From: Panax quinquefolius
Lineage: Eukaryota > Streptophyta > Magnoliopsida > Apiales > Araliaceae
Length of the DNA: 64,000 nt
Assembly (NCBI GenBank): GCA_020205615.1
Contig: CM035164.1
Location: 123,624,307 to 123,688,306 of the forward strand
Direction: 5' to 3'
The notes under the pieces are model-generated. The model ran no database searches. It was not told where the DNA came from and saw only the letters and a list, made by a program, of their open reading frames with translations. Positions within the stretch are counted from its first letter, which is position 1. Each line of letters begins with the position of its first letter. Made by a program: the position numbers and the translations under genes. This document shows, piece after piece, positions 1-11,356 of this stretch.

Positions 1-385
1 TTTATTGGTCCATTTCAAATTCTTGACCGAGTAGGAAATGTAGCCTATAGACTCGCGTTACCTCGAGTATGTCTCGTGTTCATAATGTGTTTCACGTATA
101 CGTACTTCGTAAATATGTGAAAGACCCGAACCACGTTATAGAGTTAGAACAGGATGAGATAGTAGAAGACTTAGCGTATGAGGAGGTACTGTCAAGATTT
201 TGGATAGGAAGGAGCATGTCCTACAGCATGAAAAGGTCATACCACAAGTTAAAGTTTTGTGGAGGAATCATGCTATAGAGGAAATGACACAGGAATTGGA
301 AGCGGAAATGAAAGCGAGGTATCCTCATCTTTTGAAAACACGTGTGCGTCGTCGATTTCGAGGACGAAATTTCATAAGGAGGGAG
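1..385 (+). pseudogene. Element 1: pol C-terminus (integrase tail and chromodomain), Tekay-type Ty3/gypsy
   Basis: This is the 3' end of a chromovirus polyprotein that enters from the left edge. The first frame reads FIGPFQILDRVGNVAYRL, the GPF/Y module at the integrase C-terminus. The frame then shifts near base 69 (HNVFHVYVLRKYVKDPNHVI) and again near base 200, where MDRKEHVLQHEKVIPQVKVL and the following residues form a chromodomain (group II type of the Tekay/Del clade). Three frames are needed to read it, so it is not functional. It runs directly into the polypurine tract and the 3' LTR, which fixes the orientation. The clade assignment rests on recalled family motifs, not a search. Confidence 0.85.
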
Positions 386-387
386 GT
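376..387 (+). other. Polypurine tract of element 1
   Basis: The purine run AAGGAGGGAGG lies immediately before the LTR start. It is the plus-strand priming site expected at the 3' end of the internal domain. The same string, reverse-complemented as CCTCCCTCCTT, sits beside the LTRs of elements 2, 4 and 5. Confidence 0.75.
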
Positions 388-1590
388 TGTAAGAGACCCA
401 ACTTATTATTAATGAAATTTAATTTTCTCTATTTATTATTTTGAAATAGTAAGGGTTGATTTGATTAATGTGGATAGTTAGGGGTTAAATCATAAATATT
501 TCAAAATAAAAGTAGTTATAAAATATTCATTGTTATCGGGGAATATTCGTTTGGTCGTGGAATATTAAATCTTGTCGGGGAATATTAAATTTAATGACGG
601 TAGCGATATGTGTGGGCCCATGTGAAAGCGATTGGAAGAAAGCAGCAAATATAAGTTGGTTAAAAATAACAGGCGTAGTTATTACCGATTAAAATTTGTT
701 GGAATACCGGTTGTTAAAATACGATGTCTGGCGTGGTTGCGATTGTTGCACGGTATTACTTAGTATTGTTGAATTATTGATCCTTACGTGAAAGGCCTTT
801 ACTCGATAATTTTCACGGTGAATTCTTATTGATATTTTATTTTATTGATTGATAATTCTTTGCGTTGATATTTTATATTATTGTTGTTCAATAATTGTCC
901 TTGCACATTATCTCCATTATCGGATCAATAATTCATATTATTTAAATAATATTATTAGATAGCATTATTGGCAATGTCTAGAAAGTTACATCGAGGAGAG
1001 GTTTGGTCACCTAATTGCGGCGTAGATAAGGAGAAATCCTTATTGGAAAGCCCCTCTTTCTCAGGAGCGGCTGGTTGTCATAATTGTGATTACGTAATAT
1101 TATTTGTGAATAATTAATTATTGATTTATATGATAAGAAAATATTTATAAATGATGGATTTATTTGTTTTATGTGGTTATAATTGAATGATTTAATGTTG
1201 AGGTGTTTTATCGGTAATTTTGCCGGAATGGAGGTATTAAAATCAAATCAAAGTATTTTTACGATATATTGTGTGATTTATAATTTTTAATCAAATAGTT
1301 GGATCGTTGTAATTTTTGGATATGTTATACATACATAAGTTGAGTATATGTCCACAAATTTTGAACCGATTAAAAAAAGAACGAATGATTTGTTATGAAT
1401 TTTAAGAGGTGGTGATTAGGAAATTGGGTTTATAATTGATTTTGGTGGAAAATTCTAGAATTGAGTGGGCCCCACTTGTGGTTGGTGAAGAAATGTGCTG
1501 AATTTTATTTTAAATGTGGTGGGTGGCAATAGTAGCGAGTAAAAGCCATCGGTGGCTTGAGTCAAGTCTGCTTGGCGGGCTAACATTTTC

Positions 1591-1602
1591 TATAAATAGA
1601 GG
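1591..1602 (+). promoter_or_regulatory. LTR TATA box (element 1)
   Basis: TATAAATAGAGG is followed by a CT-rich leader with TTTCTCTCTTCTCTCTC about 40 bases downstream, as expected at the U3/R boundary. The same box recurs at the equivalent place in other LTRs: 25772 and 57470 on plus, and reverse-complemented near 9036, 10083, 19869, 34862 and 59828. The copy at 22713 is mutated to CATAAATAGA. Confidence 0.6.
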
Positions 1603-2296
1603 ACTAAGTTAGAATTGAAAATCACACGAAACATAAGCTTTCTCTCTTCTCTCTCTATATTATTGAGCGTATTTTGTGAGTATTTAGATACTTTGAGAGT
1701 TCTTTATTAAGATCAAGTTTCATTAAACATCACTTACGACCTTTCATTCAAAATCTTGATTCTTTGAGGTAAGGGATGTTATTTTCATCTCAAATGATAT
1801 TATTTCTTCAATATCATTATCTTTGAAATATTGGTTGGAACTTTTTATCAAATTTGGAACTTTTTCATGTTGGGGTTACTTATTCATGAGTTATTATTCA
1901 TGAGTTACTATTTATGAGTTACTATTCACAGTCTTTATTCATAAAGCGTGAAGATGTTTTTTGTGGAATTTCTATCTTTTGGTGTCGGTTTTATTCATTA
2001 TATCATGATCTTATTCATTATCTGACATTATTCACGTATCGGCACTATTACGATATCTGACACTATTCACCGAAAAATAAAATTTCTTCTTTTTGTCCAA
2101 AACATCTATTCTAGATACTAGCTTTGATTGTATCCATGTTTTGATCATTCTTGAATTTTACACCACTGCGATTATGTTTGGAGGTATTTTTGAACATGGA
2201 TAAAACAAAGTACAAATCCTTAATCCTTAATCCTTGTCATTTTGTTTCACTGGATTCGTTTCTTTAAAAATATTTTCATCATCCTCAGTCTTAAAT

Positions 2297-2515
2297 GATG
2301 ATATTATTGAATATCTTTGGCTGTAGTGCAAAGATGAATGATTTCGAAGAATATCTTTGGTTTTGTAGTGCAAAGATGAGCAGTGTTTAAATGAACATGA
2401 CCGGGTGATGAATATCTTTGGCCTTTAGTGCAAAGATGAGCAGTGTTGAGATGAACATAATGGAGATTGATGAATATCTTTGGCACTGTAGTGCAAAGAT
2501 GAATATTTGATTGAG
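2297..2515 (+). repeat. LTR minisatellite of hairpin units, 4 copies
   Basis: Four units of about 40-65 bp each carry ATCTTTGGC, a short spacer and GTAGTGCAAAGATGA. ATCTTTG and CAAAGAT are inverted repeats, so each unit can fold into a 7 bp stem. The spacers differ between units. The repeats create short open frames that are not genes. Confidence 0.7.
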
Positions 2516-3042
2516 ATGAATATTGATTGATGTTACTGAGGATAAAATATTGATGATGGGTATTAAATTCATAGATTATAGTAGATTTCATTCTCTACGT
2601 AACTCTTACATGAATTATTATTTCATGCTGAATATTGATTTAAAATTTGTTGTCTATTGTATTCTATTAAATTTTTTTCCTGTTGAAGACTAACGGTAAT
2701 TTGTTGTATATTATCTTAGTCATAATATTCTTTCTTGAGCTAGTTGAGAGCTCACCCTTTTCCTTTTGTTCCATTTTTCTCGGGAGGCGAGAATATAAAG
2801 CGATGCAGTCGGGGTATGGAATGAAGGTTTTAGAAAGGATTGTTTAGTAGTCCTCACCATTTTGTAAAATAATGTATCAATAAATGTGATGAGGATTTAT
2901 TTAAAGTATAGATATTATCAGAAGATAATATTTGTATTCAAACTCATAGTTTTCTTGTTGTAATAATAAAGTTGTAGTTGTTTACGTACCATGTGTTGAC
3001 AACTTTCGAATAGGTGATGTATACCTATTTTGGGGCGTCACA

Positions 3043-3214
3043 TTTCTCGCTAAACATAGAATATTCCCAGAGCCAATCGAATATAATATAACCACTTGCA
3101 TACTTACATAAAATTTATAAATACTACCCTATTATAATATTATCTCAAATTCACCATATTATAAAAATTATTTCGACAAAATTTAAATCTTTATTGATAA
3201 AATGGGGTCTCACA
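3043..3214 (-). repeat. 3' LTR remnant of element 2
   Basis: This is the terminal 172 bases of a minus-strand LTR ending GGGGTCTCACA, followed at once by the polypurine tract complement TCTCCCTCCTTATGG. It matches 9610-9780, the end of the same element's 5' LTR. The rest was separated by insertion of element 1. Confidence 0.75.
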
Positions 3215-5330
3215 ATCTCCCTCCTTATGGAATTTAGCCCTCGAAATTAGTGGTGCGTACACTGGTATGATAAAGAGGTGAGGATACCTTGAAAATATTA
3301 AATTCATCTTGAAATCGCCAAAGCTATTCATTATTCATCTTTGCCTTTTACTGCTAAAGATATACTGTTCTGTAAAACCAATAATCTTGAGACGCGACTT
3401 AATAGTATCACGACCACGAATTATCTATGCACCCTTGGCAAGGATATTCGTGTTTTCAATTCTGATCATGATTATCAAGAATAATCCTTGAGTCGTAATT
3501 ATACCAAGTCTATCAATGCACTACGATAAAGATGACTTTTACCACATCCATGAATTAATATTTCATTCTTTGAGACTCATTTCAATAATTAATTCATATC
3601 ATCGAATCATCCCCTGCTTTACGGGCCGAGGATATTCATTAGTATCGCGACCACAAATTATCCATGCACTACTGACCGATGATAATTTCGTATTCATTAA
3701 TATCACGACCACAAATTATCCATGCACTACGGCCGAAGATAATTGTGTATTCATTAGTATCACGACCACAAATTATCCATGCACTACTGACCAAAGATAG
3801 CGTGTATTCATTAGTATCCGACCACAAATTATCTATGCACTACTACCGAAGATAGCTGTGTATTCATTAGTATCACGACCACAAATTATCCATGCCTTAC
3901 TGAGCAAAAGATAAGCGTGTATTCATTAGTGTCACGACCACAAATTATCCATGCACTACGGCTTAAAGATAATCGTGTATTCAATTACGGTTATGATTAT
4001 CTTAGAACAATCCACAGTCATAATCATACCAAGTCCATCTATGCACTTCTGAGGCCGAGATGACTTTCAACATAATATAAACATGAGGATAATGATATAA
4101 AGAATCAATCAAATGAGATAAAGGATAAATATTAAACATTTATAATATAATTTATCCGAGGATTCAAGAATATCCCATGTTATCAATCACTTAATAATCT
4201 CATAATCTAATATCATTAATATTATAACAATATTTTAATCACTTCTTAAATTTATAAACAATTTATCTCAATTGTTTACGCTTTACCATATAATGCATTT
4301 AATCATTCAAAATGCCATACTCATAAGATATCATCACCAATTATCAATTCATTCAAAAATATGCATATACTCTATAGGATTCTCTAGCCATAAAATCCTA
4401 TTTTCAACTTTGTATACTTCACATAACATATTTAACTTCATATGTTCAGTAACTAAACTATTTTCATGAAAATACCAAATCAGTCCCAAAAATATTTTTT
4501 TTTACGGGATTTAGCATAATATAGTCCCATAATGAAAATATATTTTTCTCGAATTTTTAAAATTCATTTACTATTTTTCAAAAATCAATTTCTAATTAAT
4601 TCCTTAAGAAATTAGCTACCTCAAGTTTAACTCCAAAAATTCCCAAATATTGGCAGGACCTTACACATGTTAACGTGAGCTTCAGTTTAAATTTCATGGT
4701 CATCGGAGTTATAGAACTCCGGTTATAGCGTTTTAAATCGAAAAAACCTAAATATTGAAATAGTCATAACTTGCTCATTTTAAGTCAGAATGAGTTCATT
4801 TTTGGACAGGAGGTACTTTATACCATATACCTTCATGTCCCAAAAGGCCAGAATTTTCTCATAAATTAAGTGGTCGAAACAGCCCTCTAAAATCATGGCA
4901 GCGACTTTTTCGGTTTTGCAGCTTTGCACTCCTTTGCTAAAATCAGTCCACACAAAATCTAGAACACCTTTTCCAGTAATTCCACTTGGATTAGTTAGGT
5001 AACTCATAGATCTAACTCTAGGACTTGACCACACTCAAAAATTCAAAATATAATAGGAGATATGGTCAATTGAATTTCATATTACGTTTTCACCAAAATC
5101 GATTTTCAACTCTTTGTGATTTCTAAGAAACTTTCATGTTTTCATATACTAACCAACATAACTCATCATAAAACTTACTAATACTTCATATACCCATGAT
5201 TTTCATCAGTTCTATACTTTTATTATGACTTTCATCATAAACCACGTAAAAGCTATTCATTTTAGTTGAAGAAATATTTGAGGTTTAAGAAATGGGTTTT
5301 GTCTTTGAATTGATACAAAATTCGATTTCA
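3215..5330 (-). repeat. Pol-end stub fused to displaced LTR-derived sequence
   Basis: About 85 bases resemble the pol end of elements 4 and 5 (compare 30884-30960). After that the sequence switches to LTR-interior sequence: a minisatellite (3640-3990), then a stretch (about 4260-4640) that reverse-complements to the 26280-26520 part of the long solo LTR. So an LTR segment lies where integrase and RT should be. The short open frames here (such as 3516-3800) translate repeat units and are not genes. Confidence 0.6.
3640..3990 (-). repeat. LTR minisatellite, about 55-60 bp units, 6 copies
   Basis: Units contain ATTCATTAGTATCACGACC, ACAAATTATCCATGCACTAC and an AAAGATA or GAAGATA tail. One or two more diverged units flank the array. 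It is the subfamily I version of the TAGTGCA minisatellite: compare the plus-strand copies at 18745-18840 and 58510-58620. Confidence 0.7.
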
Positions 5331-7159
5331 CGCTCTAGGGTAGGCTAGGAAGTCTTCAAGAATACGCCAAGAAATTTATTAATGATAGAAATATCATTCA
5401 AAGCATTACTCTCGTCAAGACTTGGATAAGATCGTCACATTAATACCAACTGTGACTTTCTATCCCTTAACCTAGATAGCACCTCACAATGATACCTATT
5501 ACCTTGTCATCTTCATTCACGATGTCGCCCTCTGAGAAAAGTCGGCTTCGGTGCATTCCACACAAGGAAGTCAACAACGAAAGGTTAAGGGCTCTTACTT
5601 ATAAAGCGATATGATGATAATTGACTTTAGTAGTTTGGTTACTTGAATTACACAACAAGTTGGTTATGAATATAAAAGCTAACAACCTTACTTAAAAGAA
5701 TAATGAGTAGTTAATCAATCGATTTTAAAATTACCTCAAAGGCAAGTATTTTCAAAGAGATAATATCGATAGGTAATGTGAAAGTGTTTATTTGAATCAA
5801 ACAAGATTTAAAAAAAGGAGGTAATGAAGGCTCTACTAACGAGGTTTCAACCAACAAGTCAAAGTCTAACTTCTAGGAGTCAAATTTAAACGTTGAACAC
5901 AACTAGGTGAAATAAAAGAGTGGGTAGGCGGTATCTAACACACGGTATAGACTTCGCAAGAGCTACGATTAACTTACCCGTGATAATTTTATTCGGAGTT
6001 CTCGTCGAGAAAAAAAAACTTTCTCTTAAACTACGGCTTTGGTTTGTCTGGGGCGACCTTTGGTGCCTCCATCCTAGTTGAATTTATCTTGATGGCACAA
6101 AATCGAGCTAAGTGACCTTCTCTTCCACAATTATAACATGCTTTGACGACATGGCGTTGATTCGGAGATGATGTGTCCTACCTCGCATTTGAAGCATATG
6201 GTAGGTGGTCTTTCTCCTTCCTTAACAACGGGTCTTTGGTCTTGACGTCTTTCCATCATTGTTGAATCTCTTTTTCTTGAAATGTCCATTCTTATTATTT
6301 TGGCCTCGATTACCACCGAAGTGGTTACCATATCCGCCCGTTGATTCCTCCACGCTTGTTGTCACCGCTCGATGACTACTCTCATTTGGTATTATAATTT
6401 TGTTTTACGCTCTTTTTAGTTGCGTTGACTCGTTATCGCAGCTCCACTAAGCCGAGCCTCATTTACAACATCAGAATAAAATACGGTTTATGAGAAATAA
6501 GATGTTGACGTATCTACGGCTTCAAACCTCTTAAAAACATTCGCGTCATTCTCTTCATTATCCACCAAGTGGGGACTTGAATCGTGATAACTCATAAATT
6601 TTGCCTCGTATTGCGACACGACGGTCATATTGTTTTGTTCAACTTGATAAACTCCACCTCCTTCATGTGGCAAATACTTTCGAGGAAAGTATTTGTCGTT
6701 GAACAACTCCGAACTTCTCCCAAGATATCTTGATGCTGTTGAGTTGAGTCGTTTACCGATTCCCACCAAGCCTCTCTCCAGAACATAAAAAAGCGTAAAG
6801 GAACCTTTGCTCCTCGGAGCATCCCAAGATATCAAATATCTTGGTAATCTGCTTTATCCATGCTTCCGCGAAGTGGTTTTGTTCTCCCTTAAACTCGGTG
6901 GTCCCGGCTCCTTGAATTGTTTAGCGGTGGCCGAGAGTTTTCAGTGTTTTCCCTACGTTTTTGGACAGAGTCGCTTTCCCCGATGTTGTATGAATTCTAA
7001 AACCTTTTAAGCGTCTGTCGTCATTCATCAATTGATCGGTGTTGTTGTTTCTGGAGGATTATCGCCATCTGTTGCACATTGTCACGATTATTGATCGATG
7101 TGGAGAATCAGCGATCTCCTCGTGCTCCATTCTTTATTCTCAACATTCTCGGATGCCAT
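5330..7159 (-). pseudogene. Element 2: gag and protease-region remnants
   Basis: On the minus strand a gag reading starts at the ATG ending at 7159 (MASENVEN). It includes a retrotransposon gag domain read from about 6835 down to 6488 (FNDKYFP, NNMTVVSQYEAKF) and a CCHC zinc knuckle near 6098-6146 that reads KACYNCGREGHLA. Several frames are needed. Beyond the knuckle, 5330-6050 holds only scraps of the protease/RT side. The homologous plus-strand gag of element 3 starts at 15283. Confidence 0.7.
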
Positions 7160-7344
7160 TTTCAAAACCTTTGCGCCACAAAATAAGGGTTATTTGACAT
7201 GCAACATATTATCCCTATACTCTGAGACCAATTAAATACCAAATAAATTTAGGTAGGTCATCTAGCGAAGGAATTCCCGTCGCCTCCCTCCTAGTTCTTA
7301 TCTCACATCTCAACTGGGGATCATATCCTAAGCTCGATACCAAC

Positions 7345-9780
7345 CGTGACGCCCCCAAAATTAGGTATCGTCACCCATCTCGGTCGCCACTTACATGGTA
7401 CATAAATTCAAATACAACTTACTTAACCTAACGATGTATGCAATCGACGTATAAAGCGTGAGTTTGAATACAAATATTGTCTACTAGATATTATACAAAC
7501 TCAAAAGGAGTCCTCATTACAACTATTATCACTTTATTTCACGAATAGTGAGGACTACTAATGCTATCCTCCGGACCATTACTCCGTTCCTCGAGCTCGT
7601 CCCGGTATGTTCTCATTTCAAGAGAAAACGGTGAAAGAAAGGGTGAGCTCAACTAGCCCAAAGAAGAAATATTATGACTAAGATAATGCGAGAATAAATT
7701 ATCATTAGCCTTGATAGTGTTAAACCGATAAAATACAATAGATGCCGGTTTAAGCTGCGGAGGAATAATATGCAATCCATTAAAAGAGTCGTAAGTAGAG
7801 AATAAAATCTACTATCTTTTAGGTTTTAAAAGGTTTTCATCAATTTTTTATCATTGAGATTCAAACAATAAATAAACCACAATATCTAATCATCCCTGTA
7901 CCACGGTCAAGGATTTTCATCAAATTATCAATGGTCATGACTATACCGAATCACCCCTGGTCATAATCATACCAAAACTATCCATCACTGCATTACAGGC
8001 CACTGAGGACTTTTATCACATCATTTATAACAAGCCATGATTATGCTTAGGAATGATCCTCGGTCATAATCATACTAAGTTCATCTATGCACGTAAGCCA
8101 AAGATAACATAATATATCATGAAGATGATGACAATGACATAATAATTCAATAAAACAAGTTCAAGAATTATTTTATCCGGGAATTAATAACGTCAAATTG
8201 TCAACAAGATCCGTTTTTAGAGTAAAATTCAAGAATGATCGGAAGAATATTTCCATGAAAAGATCTTTGGATGAAACGTAAAAATATCAAAGATATTCTA
8301 CTAATTTCATGGAGTATAGAAGTCAAAGTTTTAACCAATTGGGTATAATAAAGAATGGAATAACAAAAAGAAATCACCATGCATGCGGTCTTGCAGACAG
8401 AGCAAAGTTATTCAATAGAATAATAATAACGGAACAAAGTCGGGTGAAATTCACAAGCGAGGATGATCCAATGAATAATAAATCTTTGAATAATAAACAA
8501 TGGAACTGAGTTGATGTAAAACACACGACGAGATGAGGATATTCCAATGAGAATAATAAATGCGGAATAATAAACAATGGAACGAAGTCCCTGTAAAACA
8601 CATGCATGCGGATATTCTAATGAGAATAATAAAGAATGGAATAATGAAGAAGATCACCAAGTATAGGGGATTAAGCGTATCTGAGTTATTCCAACAGAAT
8701 AAATAAGAATGGAATAATATAAGAATTTCACCAAGTATAGGGTGTCTGCGTATCACGAGGTTATGTATAGGGTATGCCACTTTTACGAGTTATTCCAACA
8801 GAATAATAATGAATGGAATAATGAAGTTCTCTTCATGAATAAGAAAGAATAACACCCCTTACAGGTACAATAAATAATACCCCTTCTAGTAAAAGACCTT
8901 TGGATATCAAAGTAAAGTGAAGTACGAATACTCTTCTTTCTTTCTCTATATAGATTTTTCTCTATAGCTTTCTCTATAATTTCTCTCTCAGAAGTTTCAA
9001 ATTGAATTCGTAAGAAAATAATGAAGGAATAAGCTTCTATTTATAGGAAAATAGAATGCATAGTAATTAATCCATGAGCGGTCCAGATTGATTTACTTTA
9101 ATCGGCGGTCCATATTTAAAGCAAAATCTTTTAAATAAAATATCATATATTCTATTTATATAAAAACATTTTATTATGCAAAACACTATGCAACACTATG
9201 CAAAACACTATGCAAAAATACTATGCAACACTATGCGTAATAAAATATAATATATTCTATTTATAGAATAACTTTAATAAAGTATACATTTTTATATAAA
9301 AGATGTTTCGCTTTTATTACGTTAATAATCTGAATAAAACAAAACGTCATTATCATTATAATAATTCATATTATTAATAAATGATAATGGAATCAAACCG
9401 AGTGACTTCTCACATAAGCATCGATAATCAATCGTGGTGTCTTCTTTATGCAACCACACGTATTATTGTACTTTTACTTAGGAAGTAGTTCAACAAGTAT
9501 CAACGGTAAAACATCCGCCGTTATTTGATAAAATATTTTTATCGTTTTCTCAATCAAAATGATAATTACATTGTAGGGTCCACCAATGATTGGTAGTTTA
9601 TGCGAATATTCCCGCTAAACCGAATATTCCCGACCAATCGAATATAATATAACCACTTGCATACTTTTGCAAAATTTATAAATACTACCCACAACTATAA
9701 TATTATCTCAAATTCACACCATAATATTAAAAATTATTTCGACAAAATTTAAATCTTTATTGATAAACTGGGGTCTCACA
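7345..9780 (-). repeat. 5' LTR of element 2 (subfamily I)
   Basis: This 2.44 kb LTR begins CGTGACGCCCCC (first T mutated to C) and ends GGGGTCTCACA. Left of it, GCTCGATACCAAC is the reverse complement of a TGGTATCGAGC primer-binding site resembling the initiator methionine tRNA site. It lacks the subfamily II conserved block. It has a TATA complement at 9036-9045 and several ATGCAACACTATGC repeats near 9180-9235. Confidence 0.8.
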
Positions 9781-11295
9781 AGTAACTTGGACTCAAAAAG
9801 GTAGAAATTTCACAATAAGATCCATACCAATATGTCAAAGATAATGATATTGAAAGAATAACATCATTATGAAGAATATAACATCCCTTAATATCCCTTA
9901 CTATCCCTTACCTCAAAAAAGAAAAAGACTTACATTTGGATATCGGTATGATCTTTGAAGGAAACTTGAACTAAAGAATAGCAACTCACCAAGTATCTAA
10001 ATACTCACAAAATACACTCGATAATCTAGAGAGAAAGAGATAAAAAACATATTTCGGTGTGATTTCCAATTACAACTTAGCCCTATTTATAGGAAAATGT
10101 TAAGACGCTCAAGTTGAGACTTAACTCTACAACTTTGATGGCTTTACGCTACTATTCCCACCCACCACATTTGAAAATTCAATTGAGCACATTTTCACCA
10201 ACCAAAAGTGGGGCCCACCAATTCTAGAATTTTCCACCAAAATAATTTATAACCTAATTTACAGAATCGGTCACCTCTTAAAATTCATAACAAATTATAC
10301 GCTCATTTTAACGGTTCAAAATTTGTGGACATATACTCAACTTATATATGTATAACATATCCAAAATTACAACGATCCAACGGTCGGATTAAATATTATA
10401 ACTCACACAATAAAGTCGTAATAACAATCGATTTGATCTTTTAATACCTCCAATCGACAAAATATCGATAAAACACCTCAACATTAACTCCTTCATTTAT
10501 AACCACATAAATAAACCCATCATTTATATCCACATCAAATAAATATTTCCTTATCATATAAATCGATAATTAATTATTCACAAATAATATTCTGAGAATC
10601 ACAATAATGACAACCGGTAGTTCAAAGAAAGAGGGGCTTTCCAATAAGGATTTTTTCTTCATTGGCGATTGATTAGGTGACCAAACCTCTCCTTGTGAGA
10701 ACTTTCTAGACATTGCCAATAATGGTATCTAATAATATTATTCAAATAATATGAATTATTGATCTGATAATGGGAAATACTGTGTAGTGACAATTATTGA
10801 AACAACAATAATATAAAATATCAACGTAGCAATTATTGAACTAATAAAATAAAATTTTGAACAGTAATTACTGTAACAATTATTGAGTAGTGCCTTCTTA
10901 CGTAAGAATCGATAATTCAAAATATTATGTAATACCTGGTGTCTTTTCGCGTGCAACAACGCGTATTACTTTACTTTACCCACTGGGTATTCCAACAGTG
11001 TTAACGATAACAATTACGCCGTTATTTATAAAAACTCAAACTTGTCGTTTTCTTCATCTGACAGTTATTTTGTTATGGGGCCCACAAATGGTTGCGCCGT
11101 TGTACGAATATTCTCCGACAGTAAGAATATTCCACAACCAAACGAATATTCCCCGACAACAATAAGTATTTTATAGCCACTTGCTTATTTTGAAAAAAAT
11201 TCATATATCACCTTAACTTTAACCTTTTATCAATTTAACTATTTACTAAATAGAAAAATTGAAAACTTTTATTTCATAAAATTCGGGGTCTTACA
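9781..11295 (-). repeat. Minus-strand LTR (subfamily II), right part
   Basis: This is the right 1.5 kb of a Tekay-type LTR into which element 2 inserted, ending GGGGTCTTACA. It carries the conserved block complement at 10671-10723 and a TATA complement near 10083. Its left part is outside the window. The right flank ATTAA is the expected target duplication within the plus LTR that resumes at 11296. Confidence 0.75.
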
Positions 11296-11356
11296 ATTAA
11301 GTTGTATTTAAATTCTGTACCATGTATCTGGCGACTCAAGATGGGTGATGTATACC

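Larger units (their letters stand above)
388..3042 (+). repeat. 3' LTR of element 1 (subfamily II)
   Basis: This 2.65 kb LTR starts TGTAAGAGACCC after the polypurine tract and ends GGGGCGTCACA. It contains the conserved block near 964-1017, a TATA box at 1591, CT-rich leader sequence after it, short repeats around TTATTCATGAGTTA near 1885-1930 and a hairpin minisatellite at 2297-2515. The element body lies beyond the left edge, so its target duplication cannot be checked; the right flank starts TTTCT. The LTR interrupts a minus-strand LTR that resumes at 3043. Confidence 0.85.
3043..9780 (-). mobile_element. Element 2: degraded Tekay-type LTR retrotransposon
   Basis: The element runs on the minus strand: 3' LTR remnant (3043-3214), polypurine tract and pol end (3215-3300), a displaced LTR-like block (about 3310-5330), protease/gag remnants (about 5330-7159), primer-binding region (about 7330-7344) and 5' LTR (7345-9780). 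The two LTR pieces both end GGGGTCTCACA and match closely over their last 170 bases, which ties them to one element. Element 1 inserted into its 3' LTR, so the left end is outside the window. Most of pol is missing. The bases after the right end are AGTAA, the expected target duplication. Confidence 0.75.

Noticed and set aside
2304..2591. 95-codon minus-strand frame with repeated HLCTT motifs
   Set aside because: It translates LTR minisatellite units; the same artefact appears at every other array.
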